The notes under the pieces were generated by a model, which was not told where the DNA came from, ran no database searches, and worked only from the letters and a program-made list of their open reading frames with translations. Of a stretch of DNA of 64,000 nucleotides, positions 37,695 to 51,535 are shown piece after piece (positions within the stretch are counted from its first letter, which is position 1; every line of letters starts with the position of its first letter). The DNA comes from Pipra filicauda. Its lineage: Eukaryota; Chordata; Aves; Passeriformes; Pipridae. Made by a program: the position numbers and the translations under genes. The DNA lies in assembly GCF_003945595.2 (NCBI RefSeq), contig NW_024104378.1, positions 1,762,176-1,826,175 of the forward strand, given 5' to 3'.

Positions 37695-39055
37695 TTGAAC
37701 ATAAGAGCTTCCACATTGGGTCAGACAAAGTGCTTTGCTGGACCAATATTGTGTTGCATTAGTAAAGGCAATAATCCTCTTCAGCACTTTCGCTGCCACC
37801 AGTATTTCAAACTCAAAGATTTTTATAAGGCAGGTGTAGTTTCTATGACTTTAGTAGCCACTAGATTTCTCTGTCAGGCACTTTCCCATCTTCCCTTTAG
37901 CCTATATAGATCTGTAGCACCTACAACTTGCTCTAGTAACAAGTTCCCCAGGTCAAACACATGTTGTGCAAAAACCTGCCTCTTTTTGTGTACTTTCAAC
38001 CTAGCTACTGCTAGCTTCATTTGATGCTCACTAGTTTGTTATTATATGCTCTGTAATTCCTCTCCCACCTGAAGGATTCTATTTGAGTTAGCTGTGCTTC
38101 ACATGAAATATGTTCCTGTTTTCCATCTTACTGCTGAAGTTCAGGGACCAGAACAGCATCTGAAGGAAGATGCAGCCAAACACTTCTTGGCAGTGGCAAG
38201 TAGAAAACAAGGAACAACAGCTACTTGCATTGGGCAGCTGTGTTGAACAAGAACAACTGCAGCTTGGGAGGTTCAAACTGGACATGGGGAAAACTTTGTT
38301 CACCAAAAGGAACATGCAACATCGTAACAAATTGCCCAGACAAGTTGTGGAATCGCCAATTCTTGGTGGTTTCCAACACTCAGATAAACACTCAGTTAAA
38401 CAAAGTCACAGCTGATCTGATCTGGCAACAGTCCTGCTTCAAGGGAAAGGTTGGACTGGGTGACCTGCAGAGGTCCCTCTCAACCAATATTTCTATGATT
38501 CTTTACCTACACAAAAAATGCAAGCAAAATATAGATTTCTGTGACAACAAAGAGATATTGTTTGTTTTGTTCTCTACTGATTTCTTAACACTTTTTTTTT
38601 TTCATCTGTTGATCACCAGGCTGATGTTATCATGGAGCCACTTTCATAACTCCAGGACTCTCTCTCCTGAGAAGTAATGACCAGATCAAAACCTGCCTTT
38701 TCATACCTGAAGTAAGGATCCTTTTCCTCCCTGTGCAGTACTTTGCATTTATCTAATACTGAACTCCATCTGCCATTTTATTGCTTGGTCACTCCCATAA
38801 ACTTGTCTGCAGATAATCAAGGTTGTCTCATCTTCATTAAGCTAAATAATTTGATAGCCTCATCAGGCTTTGTGATCTGACTACTTATCCCTTTTCCAGA
38901 TCATTTATGAATACGCTGAATGGTGCAGGACACAGCAAATTGTTATTGGTAACCTATCATCCCTAGAAAAACTGATCCTCTAGTCCTATACTTTCTTTCC
39001 CATTTTCCAGAAAATACAGATATCATAGGTTCATTTCTGTTTATTGAACTCTGGA
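37695..39055 (-). mobile_element. Ancient CR1-type LINE, interrupted by a younger CR1
   Basis: Two parts in - orientation flank a later insertion. The left part (about 37695-38128) begins with the 3' signature AACATAAGAGCTTCCACATT GGGTCAGAC (with the space marking a break in the quotation) and contains ACAAGTTCCCCAGGTCAA and TTCATTTGATGCTCACTAG. The right part (about 38690-39055) contains CTTTGCATTTATCTAATACT and CCAGATCATTTATGAATA. Both match an old CR1 lineage that is abundant in turtles and retained in birds. All reading frames are lost. Confidence 0.72.
38130..38508 (+). mobile_element. CR1 LINE 3' fragment nested in an older CR1
   Basis: This is a + strand CR1 3' end. Degenerate coding sequence around GGAACATGCAACATCGTAAC leads to the terminus TTGGACTGGGTGACCTGCAG, a CR1 3' UTR, and TTTCTATGATTCTTT. 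It divides the older - strand CR1, so it inserted later. Confidence 0.82.
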
Positions 39056-39159
39056 TGATGGGATCAGTGTGCTTTTGATCCATCAGTCCTCTGACTCCTG
39101 ATTTCAGAATCTAAATTTCAAATTTAAATAATGTAAAACCATTTTTTCTTGAATCCTGT

Positions 39160-39754
39160 GTTGTGGTTTAACCCCAGCCAGCAACTAAGCTCTCAGCTAC
39201 TCACTCACTCCTCCCCACTCTGGTGGGACTGGGAGGAGAATCAGAAAAAGGTAAAACCCATGGGTTGAAATAAGAACAGTTTAATAATGGAAATAAAGTA
39301 GAACACTATAATAATGACAATAATAACAATCATAGTAGGAAAAAAGGAGATAACAAAAAAAAAAAAGGAGGAATAAGCCTCCATAAAGACAAGTGATGCA
39401 CAACACAGTTGCTCACCACCTGCTGGCCAAAGCCCAGCGCAGCCCAGCCTTGACCAGTCATCCACGCCTCCTGGCCAACTGCTCTAGTTTATATACTGGC
39501 AGGATATTCTATGGTATGGAATATCCCTTTGGCCAGTTCAGGTCAGTTGTCCTGGCCTTGCTCCCTCCCAGCTTCTTCTGTGTCTCCTCATTGGCAGAGC
39601 ATGAGAAAAAGTCCTTGATGTAGAGTAAGCACTACTGAGCAACAACTGAAACATCAGTGTGTTATCAACATGATTCTCCTACTAAATCCAAAACACAGCA
39701 CTGTACCAGCTACTAGGAATAAAATTAACTCTATCTTAGCCAAAATCAGGATGC
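39160..39754 (-). mobile_element. Solo LTR of an endogenous retrovirus (avian ERVL-like)
   Basis: This is a ~595-bp sequence bounded by TG...CA. On the - strand it shows the order expected of an LTR: a 5' U3 with ATAGAGTTAATTTTATTCC, a TATA box (CAGTATATAAAC, near 39490), then an ATTAAA poly(A)-type signal near 39283 and a 3' end GCTGGCTGGGGTTAAACCAC. I know this LTR as widespread in bird genomes. No internal retroviral genes flank it, so it is a solo LTR left by recombination. A poly(A)/AT-rich tract (39345-39367) lies inside. Family assignment to ERVL is from memory. Confidence 0.85.
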
Positions 39755-41770
39755 ATATTCCATTACTAATATTTTATTTCTCGTAATAATAAGATTATAC
39801 AGTTTGGATAATTCTTCATAAATAATTTTTTTTTTTAAATTATCACATTAAAATTTTCCTCAAAATAAAGTTTGCAGAAGACATGAGGAACATACGTTTT
39901 GGAGTACTAATTCTTTAGAAACACACTATATAATATACATGGTAGGGCTGTAAAAATATAATTGTTGGAAAATTTCCAGCATGCTAATTTTATCCTTCAG
40001 AAGTAACTTTATCTTATTAGAAGATTAGTGAGCCCTTTTGCTATTCCTACATGTTCCAAAAATAAGTTTCACATCATTTACCAACTGAGAGATGTTCACT
40101 TGGAAGTGAGCTTTGAAAGACTGATACCTAAATTTTAAAAAAAAAAGTAAAACAAAAGCTGCATTAACATCAAGAATGTACTAACTTCAGTCAAAATTCT
40201 TCCTGCATATCTGCAAAGAAAATAAAGAAGGAAAAAAAGCAAATTTTTGCCACCAGATGTACCTTGGGTTTGAGTTCAGTCACAGATCTGTTGTAATCTT
40301 ATTTTAGGGTGAATAACCCACAAAATGAGCTCCAAAGTTCCCAAATAAGATTGTCCTAGATTTTTTTGTCAGGTAGAAATTTGAGATAGGAGCTTCAAAT
40401 TTCCCTAGTGGAGAACCTACACTGAGTGTGGACGTATTGGCTGGGCAGCTGCTTCTGGAATGTCATTTGGCTTTATAACGCTGGAGGAACACCCTCTGCT
40501 CTCATGTGGGTCTTGCACGCACGAGAAAAATGTTTGATCACAGCAACAATGTGCCTTGTCTGCAGTCTCCAAATTCTATTCCTTGTAGTGCATTGTGCCT
40601 CAGCAGGCAGATATACCTACCCACAACATATTCTTTCACATCTGACTTAAGGGAAAACAGGCAGGTGCAACTCAGGAAAACTGAAACAAGGTTCGTAGGT
40701 GTCAAAAAGAATGCAAATGCCTATAACAAAATTAAAAGTTCAATGCATAGCCATACCCCGCAAGAAGTCAGCTTTAATCTCTTCTTTTCTTCTCTTCAGT
40801 CCTTCTACTTATGTATACATGTACACATGCTTTATCATAAAGCTACTGGTTACTTGGATAGTGCAAGTAACTTCCTTTCCTTCACACTTTAAGCCTCAAG
40901 CTGGAGCTTGAGTACCTCTGGGTACACTTCCAGCTCAGCTGATATAGGTTTCACTTCCTTTCTACTTTTCTTGTTCCAGGCCTATTTTTTGTGAGTTTTT
41001 GTGAGTTTTAACACTTTTGCAGTTCCCAAACTCTAAACTTGGGATAACTCATTGGCTCATGGTGAATGGACGTGAGATAATTCCTAGTGCTTTCAGAACA
41101 AAGGGATGTGAAATACAATGGATCTTTCTTACAGGATCACAAATGGTCTCCATGGTAGTCTCTCTTCTGTGGCAGCTTGTTGCCACAGAAGGCCTTTTGT
41201 TTTGTGGACCAGTGGGGTTGGTTATTGTGCTGTTCAGAGGTGCCTGTGACACAGTGCTGACCAGTTAGACTAAAACACTGAATGAAACAGATCTTAGAGA
41301 TCCTGGCTCTGAGAACTTGAAAAAGATGCAAGAACTGCAATACATCACATCATTTTTTTAAGAGTGCACACAGTGAGGACAAAAAAGGACGAAAACAGCA
41401 TTGCTAGCTCTCCTGAATTGCTAGAATTCAGGAGAATTCTGCATAAACCAATGGACCATCACAGTACAGGTTGGAGGGGTATTAATTTTAAATTGGGTAT
41501 GGGTGTACAAGGTACTATGGTGCCAGAAACGTGGATCTTAGCAATGAGTGCAATGTGGCCAACACAAGAACTTACGGATTACAAAAAGAAGGAGGGATGG
41601 GAAAATTGAGGCATCTAATTGTGACCTGATTTTCACAATATGAGTTTAGGAGCTAGATATATGGGTAAATAGTAGACATGCAAAAATGCACTTTGTAATA
41701 GCTCAAAGAGGTAAAGTCCCATTTCTGAGTTAAAACTATGTCAAGCTTGTGGGCAAATCAAACGGATGCA
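39755..41770. other. Intergenic, nothing recognised
   Basis: AT-rich sequence with short meaningless open frames. No repeat family or exon was recognised. Confidence 0.5.
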
Positions 41771-41854
41771 TGTGAAAGGTGTCCTTGGCCATGGCAGGGA
41801 GGTTGGAGCTAGATAACCTTTTCAACCCAGGCTGTTCTATGATTCTATAATTCT
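41771..41854 (+). mobile_element. CR1 3'-terminal fragment
   Basis: About 80 bp of CR1 3' UTR: TTGGCCATGGCAGGGAGGTT, then GGCTGTTCTATGATTCTATAA with two copies of the terminal octamer. It is in + orientation and has no coding sequence. Confidence 0.85.
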
Positions 41855-44800
41855 TTCTTTAGCGAGGCAGCAAGCAAAAATAAATGTGGTTCCGTCTAAG
41901 CATATAATCCACAGGAGAGAAGATCTTTTAACTGTGCAGAACAGAAGTGAGTTAATAGCCCAGTCACCACACTGTTCCTGACTTACATAATTTTTCTCTC
42001 CCCCTTGAATAGCAGCAGAAAATGAAGCCAGACAGGCTCATTGTTGTAAAATTGTGTGTTTAGTAGAAAAGCAGTCGGTTCACTCATCATTGCTAAAAGA
42101 GCAAAACCTACAATTCTTACCTGCTGTGTAGCATCATGGAGATTATATACATATATATATGTGAAGTGAACATTTTCCTCAAGGAAAATTTCCATAAGAA
42201 GAGATACTTCTGGAGATGTGTTAGATGGCAAATATTTTTATACACACAATGTGTTGGCAGGTTGCAAGCAGGTACTGTTAAGGAAAAAAAACCAACGCCA
42301 CACCATTTTTGTGAGCATATTACATTGAAGGAAACAGTTTCCTCCAACTGGCATTCTCATCAGCAGCTTTACTGGAAAACCAGTGAAATATAGATGGCAA
42401 TGCAGCAGACTATGATATGAATAAATGACATTCTGATGTGAGGAGAAAAGAAGTGCATGACCAGAGATCCTGAGAAGCTTTGGAAGAAAACCCAAATTTG
42501 CCTGGTTAAAGTTGAATATTTGTTCCCTTCCCAAGCTTCTAAATTCCTATAATGGAAACAGTGTACCACAGAGGAAAGTTAATAGAGTGACATTGACATG
42601 TTAGATAAAATAGATTTTATCTATCTTTAGCATGATTGACCCAAGAGAGAGGGAAGAGATTCCAGAGAAAGATGAACTGGTGAGGGACATGGTGCCTATT
42701 CTTACCATTCAAACCAGTAGAGGGTGAGTGGCAGTGAAATGCACGTATTAAAACCTCCGAGAAATCTGAGGAAATAACAGCAATATGTTATGGGAGAAAA
42801 GGTGACATAAAACTGGGGTACTTCCAAACAGAATATTGAAGTAGCCTTCCTCCAGAAGTATCAGCAAAGTAGGAAAACATGCAATAACAGAAATTGCATT
42901 TAAAAAATAAAAAAAGTTAAAAAGGGTGGTGTTGGCCTTACTTCAAAGATATTATAGAATTATTCTCAATGTTAACTGAAGATGACCCCAAATCATTTAA
43001 TGCCATTGCAAATATACTCAGGAGAGTACAAAACTCATTTTTCAGCTATAGCAGCATAACTTGTAAAATGAATACAGATCTGAGGGGAAACACACACCTT
43101 AAAAGAACCATTTACTTCACCAGAATTCAGAATAGTATTCAATCACAAGGCAATTTTTTTTTATTCTTAGTAAACTGTAGGTATGAAGTCTGATCTAACA
43201 ACACCTAGTGATACTGTTTTAAAATTCCATTCACAACCCCCAAATAGCTGGATATTTCTGCTAAAATTATTAACATTGTAATAACTAATAATAATGGAAT
43301 TTTTAAGGTTTCTCTTTAGTCTTAAACTTGATATTCCACCGGAATATCAGGCATTTTATACCTCTCAGAGCCATAATTACTATTAGGAAAACAATGTTAC
43401 ATATATTGCCAAAACCCATGGTGAATGAAGCGTTGGGATTGCCAAGTATGCCTTGTTGCTGTCCAGAGTGCATTAAGTGTACATTATCTTTGTGCCCTTG
43501 AAGCTGGCAGGAAAAACTAGGACCAAACAATATCGAGGACATGTTTTTAATGCAGTCTTCCATCTTCTGTTTTGCACCCCATGTGGTCCTATCCTGTGTC
43601 TTCTGTTCATGTATTCTTACTTACCTCCACTGTGTTAGGCAGGACTCGGTCACATTGGTAACTGAGGGGAAGTATAGTGGCAGCTGAAGTAATGGGGGAT
43701 CTTTTTTGTGGGTGATACAGGAGATTGAAGTCAATACTCATAACCATCCTTCTTAGATTTCAAAGCCTCTGCATATTTCTAATAGTTTTAAAGCTGTCTG
43801 TAGGTTTTCAGCTTGCTGCTGGAATCACTTCCACATGCTAGCAACCTAGTGAATAGTTAACAAGGAGAGGGAAGACAGAAGTAGTTTGCGTTCATCAGAC
43901 ATCCCTTTGCACTTTCTCAGAATAGGCTTCTGCAGTAGTATTTTCACAGAATCATATCTCCTGATGGTTATTCTGACTATGCTAGTGCCCTAAGGATTTC
44001 TGTAGGTCTAGCATCATTCTCAAGAGGTTACAGGCAGAAGTATCCTCAAAGGCAACCCATAGATAAACAGGCATATCTATAGAGGGATATCTTTTTTTTC
44101 CATTAATCCTGATCTAAATTTGACCTTTAGCTTAGTGAAGACGTGTCCTAAGGCTTATGTCTAGTAACCCATCCGTTTTCACTGTCAGTCATGATGTTCC
44201 CAGGTTCAGGCAAGTTGCATCCTCACACAGTTAAAAAGAGGCTCACTGGGGTCTCTCTCAGTGGAGCAGTACTGTGACAAAGGAAAGACAGAAGATGGAA
44301 GATACAGTGTGCATATTAACAAAATATGCTAATTTCTCTGACAAAAAAAATAAAATAGAAAGAAGATAGAAATTAAAACCCATGTTATTGTAGTCTTTTT
44401 AAGATGTTGGTTGGAAAAAGTATAAATTTGGGAGAGTAACTGGAAAAACAAGAACTGAGTTAATCATGATGTGAGCTGAAGGTTTTTGGGAAAAAGTTCT
44501 GCTTCTATTCATTCCTGCCTCACAACTCTCTAGCAGGCTGGTTGAGCTATAACACAGTAAAACACATAATGCAAGCAGTGCAGACCAGTACATCAGTAGC
44601 ACCTGGAAGTAGTTTATATCAGGCCAATACTTTCAGAGGTGTCATCAAATCAACAGTAGCATATTGGTTTATTTATTATCCTAGCATATCTGCACTTCTC
44701 ATTTTGAATGACTTTTTGAATTAAACATACATACTACAGAGTGCATCTTCGATGGCATCTGCAGCAATTCTATAGATTATTTGATACCAATGCAATATTC

Positions 44801-47800
44801 ATCCCTATTAATTTATTTGGTCTGCTTGCTGGTGCAATTAATAAGGTACAGGAGACAAACCCAAAGCTCAAAGCAAGGTAGTGGAAGGGTTTTTTTCACT
44901 TCCCAGGCCTTTGTATAAGGTCTTAAGAGAGAAAAACAATGGTGGGGATTCAATAACCATATAGATTCTCCTCCTCTACCCATTACAGTTTTTGCTGCTG
45001 ATTAACTCTCTAGACCACAGTCTCCTTGCAGAGTGTAATAACATTAAAGTGAAACAGATGTGAGAAGATTGACTTTAAAATGAATTTCATGCTAGTTAAA
45101 ATAAATGGAAAGTTATATCCCCAACTTGTAATGGAAAACTGATACTCATCAGAATTATCACCCATCCAAATACTTCTGCTCAGCCAAGATTTTTAAACTA
45201 AAAACTGCACAACTTAGTTACCAAATCCTCATTATCTGTATGTTTTGTCAAGACTCCCTAAGAAGGGGTTTGCCTGCTTCTTTTATTTCTACAAACCTCA
45301 CCTCACTTTCAGCAGAGGCAAACATTTATACATATTCAGATTATTACCAGAAATTTTGGGACTGCCCAGTGTATAATCCTTCTCTATCATAGCAAGCATA
45401 AGCTCATTGCCTTCACCTGTGGCTTATGCTTCCCCATTTTATTTTCATTAGGCACTGCTTGTTATTATGGTGCCAACTCCTCTTGCTGCCTGTAACATCA
45501 TGCAGTGTTTGAGCAAACACCATCACCCTTCATCTGCTTCTGATGTTGGCTCTCTCCATTTCACTTCTAAAGGAGCTTCTCTTTTACTTCATAAGGCCTC
45601 TTCAAATGCTTCCGTAAAGCTCTCCCTCTCTGTGACATCTGGAGAATACTTACCACGCAGAGGCTATTGATAGGCAGAAACCAAGCATGTAGATCATTAT
45701 TATTTTAATATCTCTTTGTAGTCTTCCTTCTGTCTGTATCCCATTTACCATATATATCCGCACATGACTGTAGAGTCCTGGTTTAGGATGGAGATTATAT
45801 AAGCAATAATATCACAAATAATAAATTAATTTTTGCAGCATGGGACGAAATAGATATGCACATACATTACTCCAGTTGTCACAATACTGGTTTTCGAAGA
45901 AATCTAAACAGATGCAGCTGTTCTGCTTGTGCCATTGCCTATTCTGTTTTAATCACAATTACCGATAGCAGACTGTTGCAGCAGCAGCTTTGCATTTCCA
46001 ATTGAAAATCTTGGGTTTAGCAATTCATGAACTGTGTCTAAAAATATATCCTCATTTGAAAACTGGCATTCAAGCTACAGTCTAGAAGCAGCTCCCGTTT
46101 AAATATATTTAGTTAGTTCAGCAATTTTATCTAAGAGCACAAAGATACCTTTGTTGTTCCAGAAAGCATTATTCCATTTTCCTATGTTCAGAAGTGACTG
46201 TGATGACATTGTTCTGCATTTCAATTATCTCTAATATGAGCTTTTGTAAAAAGATAATTCATTTGCCATGTGTCAGCTTGGTACTTCCTTTCCATTTGAC
46301 AGTCAGTGCTGAGTAGCAATAGGAAGCCACCGTCAGTAGTCACATAGGTTAGAAAGAGAACTACAGAATGCCAAAATCCTGTGGAAATACCTGGTCCTTT
46401 GATTTACATTGGCAAATATAGGCTGAAGACTATATGCCTAATTTACAAACTTACTACAGAACAAAATGGCTTTGGCCCTCCAAGTTAAACAAGCATCCAG
46501 CCAGGAGAAAGTCTTCCCAGTTGCTAACAGCACAATAAAAGGAAGTCCTCTAGGACAATGTAAAACTCTTCCAGAGAATGAAGGTCCCAAGTCACTGAGA
46601 TCATCTCCCAGCTCATTTGTAATTCCTTGTTCAGGTTTATTACCCTTTTTTTCTCAAACCTGGGAAGGTTTTACAATGAGTAGACATTTACTCCAGTCTG
46701 TGGCGGGCTCTATGAACCTCAGAGTGGCTGAGTGAAGTTATAGAGCTGTCAGTGTCTCCATCAACTCTTCTGCACTTTACCTGAAGATCTGTCAAATCAC
46801 AGGGGAGGAATTAAAAAAGAAAGGCACAGGCTGGCTGGCTTGGGGTTTTGCACATTACCAGAGATTGCTAGACGCCAAAATTTTCAACTGATGGATACTT
46901 TTTACTTAGGACTAGTGTATTTACATGCTACCTGGAACCTGCTAAAGGTCTCAATGGGGATGTGGCAGCTACCAGTATTTAGAAAGGGAGCATCTGCCCT
47001 CTGTAAACCTCATAAATATAATTCATAATGAGGTTCATTCAGCAATTTATTCAAACATTCCAAACTGTGTGGTTACACAGGCCTAGAACAGTATAACCAC
47101 TGTCCTCATGTTGGTTTAACTATACACAGATATGGAGCATTGCACACTGTACATATTTGTACATTTGACTTCTGCCAAATAATGCAGGCATATGCTATCT
47201 GTAAGGATGTCAAGTGCATAATTTAATAGTTATTTGATTAATTTGAATATCCATGGCACAAAAATGCATTATTTGCTTACTAACATGGGTAAGGTAAAAT
47301 TAAAGAAAAAAAATGTAAAGGGTCAAATTTCCAGACAAAATTCACTACAAATTATTTTCATCTTATGTATACAATTAGAGCCCATCAGAAATATAATTAT
47401 GCATGCAAACTGTTTGAGTGGAGGTCATACCAGCTTCTGCATAGGAAAATTCCCCTAGGGAGGTAGATTGCTCATCCAGATTACTTACTGGGCTCAGAAA
47501 GCCAAGATTTTTAAATAACAGTTGTTAGTGATTTAATAATACATGAATGCAGCTCTGAGGTTAAAAAATAAAGCACAGAAAATAAAATCCAAAGGGAATA
47601 GGATAAGGCTAATGGACAAATTAATGTATTTGAATTTTTCTTTACATTACCAGGCATGCTTTGTTGACTTCATCATATTGTGTTGCTGTTTAACAGCATT
47701 GTTATCTTAACTCTAAAATATTCAATTAATATTTTCTTGAATGGAATTAATTAGAAAAATACGATGGTATTCCCATAGTGTGATCCTGACTTCATTCTTT

Positions 47801-50800
47801 ACTTCTTTATTCCTTCACTTGCCAGGAAGAATTGGAAACACTGCATTCAGTTCCACTGATTCAGGTCTTTCCTGTAAAACATACTGAATTGCAGCTGGTT
47901 AGTCTCATTTATTAATTCTAGAATGGGTCTTTTTAGAGATGACTTCAGGAAAATTTGTCCTTTTATGAAATGTTCATATTTTGCTTCAATGAAAGATTTG
48001 TTTTGACTTCTTAGACATAATTCTAAAAAGATATAACATTATTAATTACTGCTATGAATTAGTAGAATTATGGAATAGCATTGGATAAAGGTTTTCATTT
48101 GTAGAGTGGACCAAGCTTATGTACCTCAGCTAATTTACCTGTTTTTTATTTTTCAAGCCCATTCTGCTACAAAAAGAACAAACCAATTCTGCTAATGTTT
48201 GCAGAAGGCAAATTCCATTGCTTTGTAATAAGCAAACATTACAAAACTGACATTGCTAAGACTTTATCACTGAAAATGTCGATAGCCCATGTAGAAATTA
48301 AGATAATTTTTAAAATCAAAGTTTAAACAGATATTGGATCAAAAGTTCAGTGTGTTAAAAATAACACATGGTTAAATCATCGTTTGGCCAGATCACCCAA
48401 TTTAAAAAGATGGCAATCAAATCACAAAAGTTAAAGGATAAAAGATTTATTTATTAACCCTGTATTAGATGATCAAAGAAAATTAAACCGGTTTAATTAA
48501 AACTTTCTTATTCCTCTTTCATTCCCAGCACACAATGGTGAAATTGAAATAGCTGGTATGGGATCTTTCTACCCATGTTGATTGTAGTCCCTAGTTACAG
48601 TTATTAACCGAAGCCCTAAAATCAATTTAGCTAGTCTTAAACAGCTTCTTAAGTTTCATATGCAGTGCTATTACACAATTTCAAAATTAGGCTTTGTGCT
48701 TTGTAATTGTGCAGTTGATCCGATACATCTCTCAGGATGGAGAATCCACAGTGGAGCCCACTGGGCTTTCAGCCTCCCTCAGCACTGGCCCCCCTTTTTG
48801 TCTCTCAGGTGTTTTACTTGATTAATCTTGTATTGTACTTGATGAAATGCCTGCAGGTTTCAGACACCGCTCATTGATAAAGAGAGTGATCAGGTCTTAC
48901 CTCCAGGCAGAATAACTTCATAAAGTTAGAGACTGTTACTTCTGAAGATAGAAAATAGCTAGAGAAAGTCCTGTTGAGGATGAATCCTGTGGGATAGTCA
49001 CTACTGCAATCACTTGGTTGCAGGTGAAAAGGTGAAAAACAGTGTCTCGGGCTGCCTTTAGAGAAAAAAGGTCGCTTATTTTAAATAAATAGGTGATAGC
49101 CATATGATCTACTCTGGGTATTTTTGCCTGGTTTGGGTATTCACAAGCTCATAGAAACAGCTGCAAGCCTCATTGTTAAGACTTTCATTCACCCCAAAGG
49201 ATCTTATGTTCCCTGAACATACTGGAAATCAGCTGAACAAACCCATGATCAATAGCCCTATCACAGCACCAGGCATAATAACTAAGGGAGAATATATGAA
49301 GCTTTGCTAATTTTTACACTGTATGGTTTATATCCATTTAATAAGAAAGAACTAATACCAAAGATCTGCTTTTACGTTTTATCAAGCTAAGCTCCATATA
49401 ATATAAAACTGTTAAAGTATACGCCAAGTTGTTATCATAGCTCTCAGTCTTCCAGTGCATTCTTAAAAAATTAAAGTGTACATGGATTGACATCATAGCA
49501 GTTTTAGCAACAGAGTAAGAGCCCATAGAATTCGCATAGCTAGTGTGTCATAAGTTGCAGTTTCCATAAAAATGTTAAAATAACTTAGCCAATACTATCA
49601 TAATAAATTTCTTAAAAAAGAATGTAATAAAATAAATTATGTGAAGTGGCCTTCATTTAAAAATTAATGACATATTTCGACCCATTTTTCTGACTGTTTA
49701 TGTACCACTTTGATACATTCAATGTATGAATATCAGTATACTGGAATAAGCACTATCAGAATGAGAGGCCTCACTGTTTTTATTGTTCATTCCAGTCATT
49801 GTTCTAAGTCAACTATTTCAGTCAAAACTAAACCTTCGGACCAAGCTTAAACCTGATATGTGTCCATTTGTTTATTGATTCCAGCTAAGACAGGACCTCA
49901 GAAAAAGTAAGTACAAATTATTTTTTTCAGTATACTCCAGGTATTCAATTTGGATTGCTTTCTGAGAGACACAGGCATAAGCTGCTTCAATACTGTCAGT
50001 ACCTCTGACTCAAACTTTTTGTATCTTTCATTAAGTTAATTGTCTTTCTCTGGATTTTCTCCAGAAACTGTATTTAGCAATTGAGGGGAAAAAAGCAATT
50101 CAGTCTACAAGGTCACAATATTCTGTAGCTTTGTCTACTCCATCTGTTTTAAGGTGAGATGTTTTTTGTCTCTAGGAGTTATCAAAGGAAACTTTATGAC
50201 TAAAGACAAGAAGGGCTAGTAAGGCATGTGGGAAGAAGGAGAAGCATTTTCTAAGGTTTTCAAGGGTCAGTGCAGTGCAATTCTACCTTTTGGCTCTGAA
50301 TCTGTAGAAAACTATAGAGGGAGCCTAGAAAGATTAGCTTGAATGGCTAAAGTTACCTTTTTGGAATACCTCACAGCTGCCAAACTCTTAGGTGGCTAAA
50401 TTTAGATGAGGTAAATCCCATTCTCAGTGTGGTGCACTTAATCATGAGCTATTTTATAGCAACTATCTCCTACTGATGAAAATTAGAGAAGAATACAATT
50501 TTTTTTCTGGATTGGGGTTATGAATATATATAATTTAAAATAATTTTGAAATGTATTTTCTTAAAAAATTATCAATGTTTTAGAATAAATATTTTTGATG
50601 GATTTAAAGAAAAGAAATAAACCCAAGCAGCAAGGTAGTAGTAATTTTTTAGATTATTGATCCTTTGAGATACTTGTGTTCTTGTGGGGAAATGACTGTG
50701 AATCCCTGTCACAGGAAATGACCTGTGAAAGAAAGTCCAAAGATTTTTAGAATAGTGTCTGAAAGCCTAAGTTTTGTGCTCCCAATGCTTCCTTTGTAAC

Positions 50801-51256
50801 TTTTTAGGATACCTTATTCATGAAACATTTGTGTAAATGGAAATGGTAATCCAGATCTTTATGTAAACTGGAATCTGTCTCTCCAAGATTTCCAGAGTTT
50901 TGTCTTTTGTGGGCTGGATCCACATTGTTCTATCTCTTTCGAAATACAGATCAAAGATTGTGTCTTGAAACTAAATCTTTCACATTAAATATTCTTAAAA
51001 TTTTATCATACTGTTTTCTCATGCCACTGCTTTACATTTCTCTGTAAGAAAGAGCAGATTAAAAGGAGAAAAAATTCAGTACTTGAGGGGTGGTTGTTTA
51101 CACAGATTCCTTTCTCCACTATATCAGTTTCATAGAAGAGATAGCAGTGTTCTGTACTGTCATACTTCTTTTATCAAGCCATGTATCCAAATTCATTGCA
51201 AGAACATTGACTTTTGAGCCTTTATATTTGCTAGCTTAGCAGGAATGGCAGTTTTT
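41855..51256. other. Gene desert segment, nothing recognised
   Basis: About 9.4 kb of AT-rich DNA. Open frames are under 100 codons and lack domains. No CpG island, RNA gene or repeat family was recognised by eye. Old diverged repeats may be missed. Confidence 0.5.
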
Positions 51257-51535
51257 CACTTTCTTTCTCTCTTTCTTTCATTCTCTCTTTCTCTCTTTTT
51301 CTTTCATTCTTTTTTTCTCTTTCTTTCCCTTTCTTTCTCTCTTTCTTTCTTTCTCTTTCTTTCTCTCTTTCTTTCTCTTTTTCCTTCCTTCCTTCCTCCC
51401 TCCCTTCCTTCCTTCCTTCCTCCCTCCCTTCCTTCCTTCCTCCATCCCTTCTTGCCTTCCCCCTTTCCTCCTTTCTTCCCTCCCTCCCTTCTTTTCTCCT
51501 TTCTTTCCTTTTTTTTTCTTTCATTCCCTCTTTTT
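51257..51535. repeat. Long (CTTT)n/(CCTT)n polypyrimidine microsatellite
   Basis: Roughly 280 bp are almost pure pyrimidine on +. It begins as CTTT/CTCTTT repeats, changes to CCTT/CCTCCCTT repeats near 51382, and ends in mixed C/T runs. The complementary strand is pure purine. The Lys/Glu/Arg- or Ser/Leu/Phe-rich open frames across it are translation of the repeat and not genes. Confidence 0.97.
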
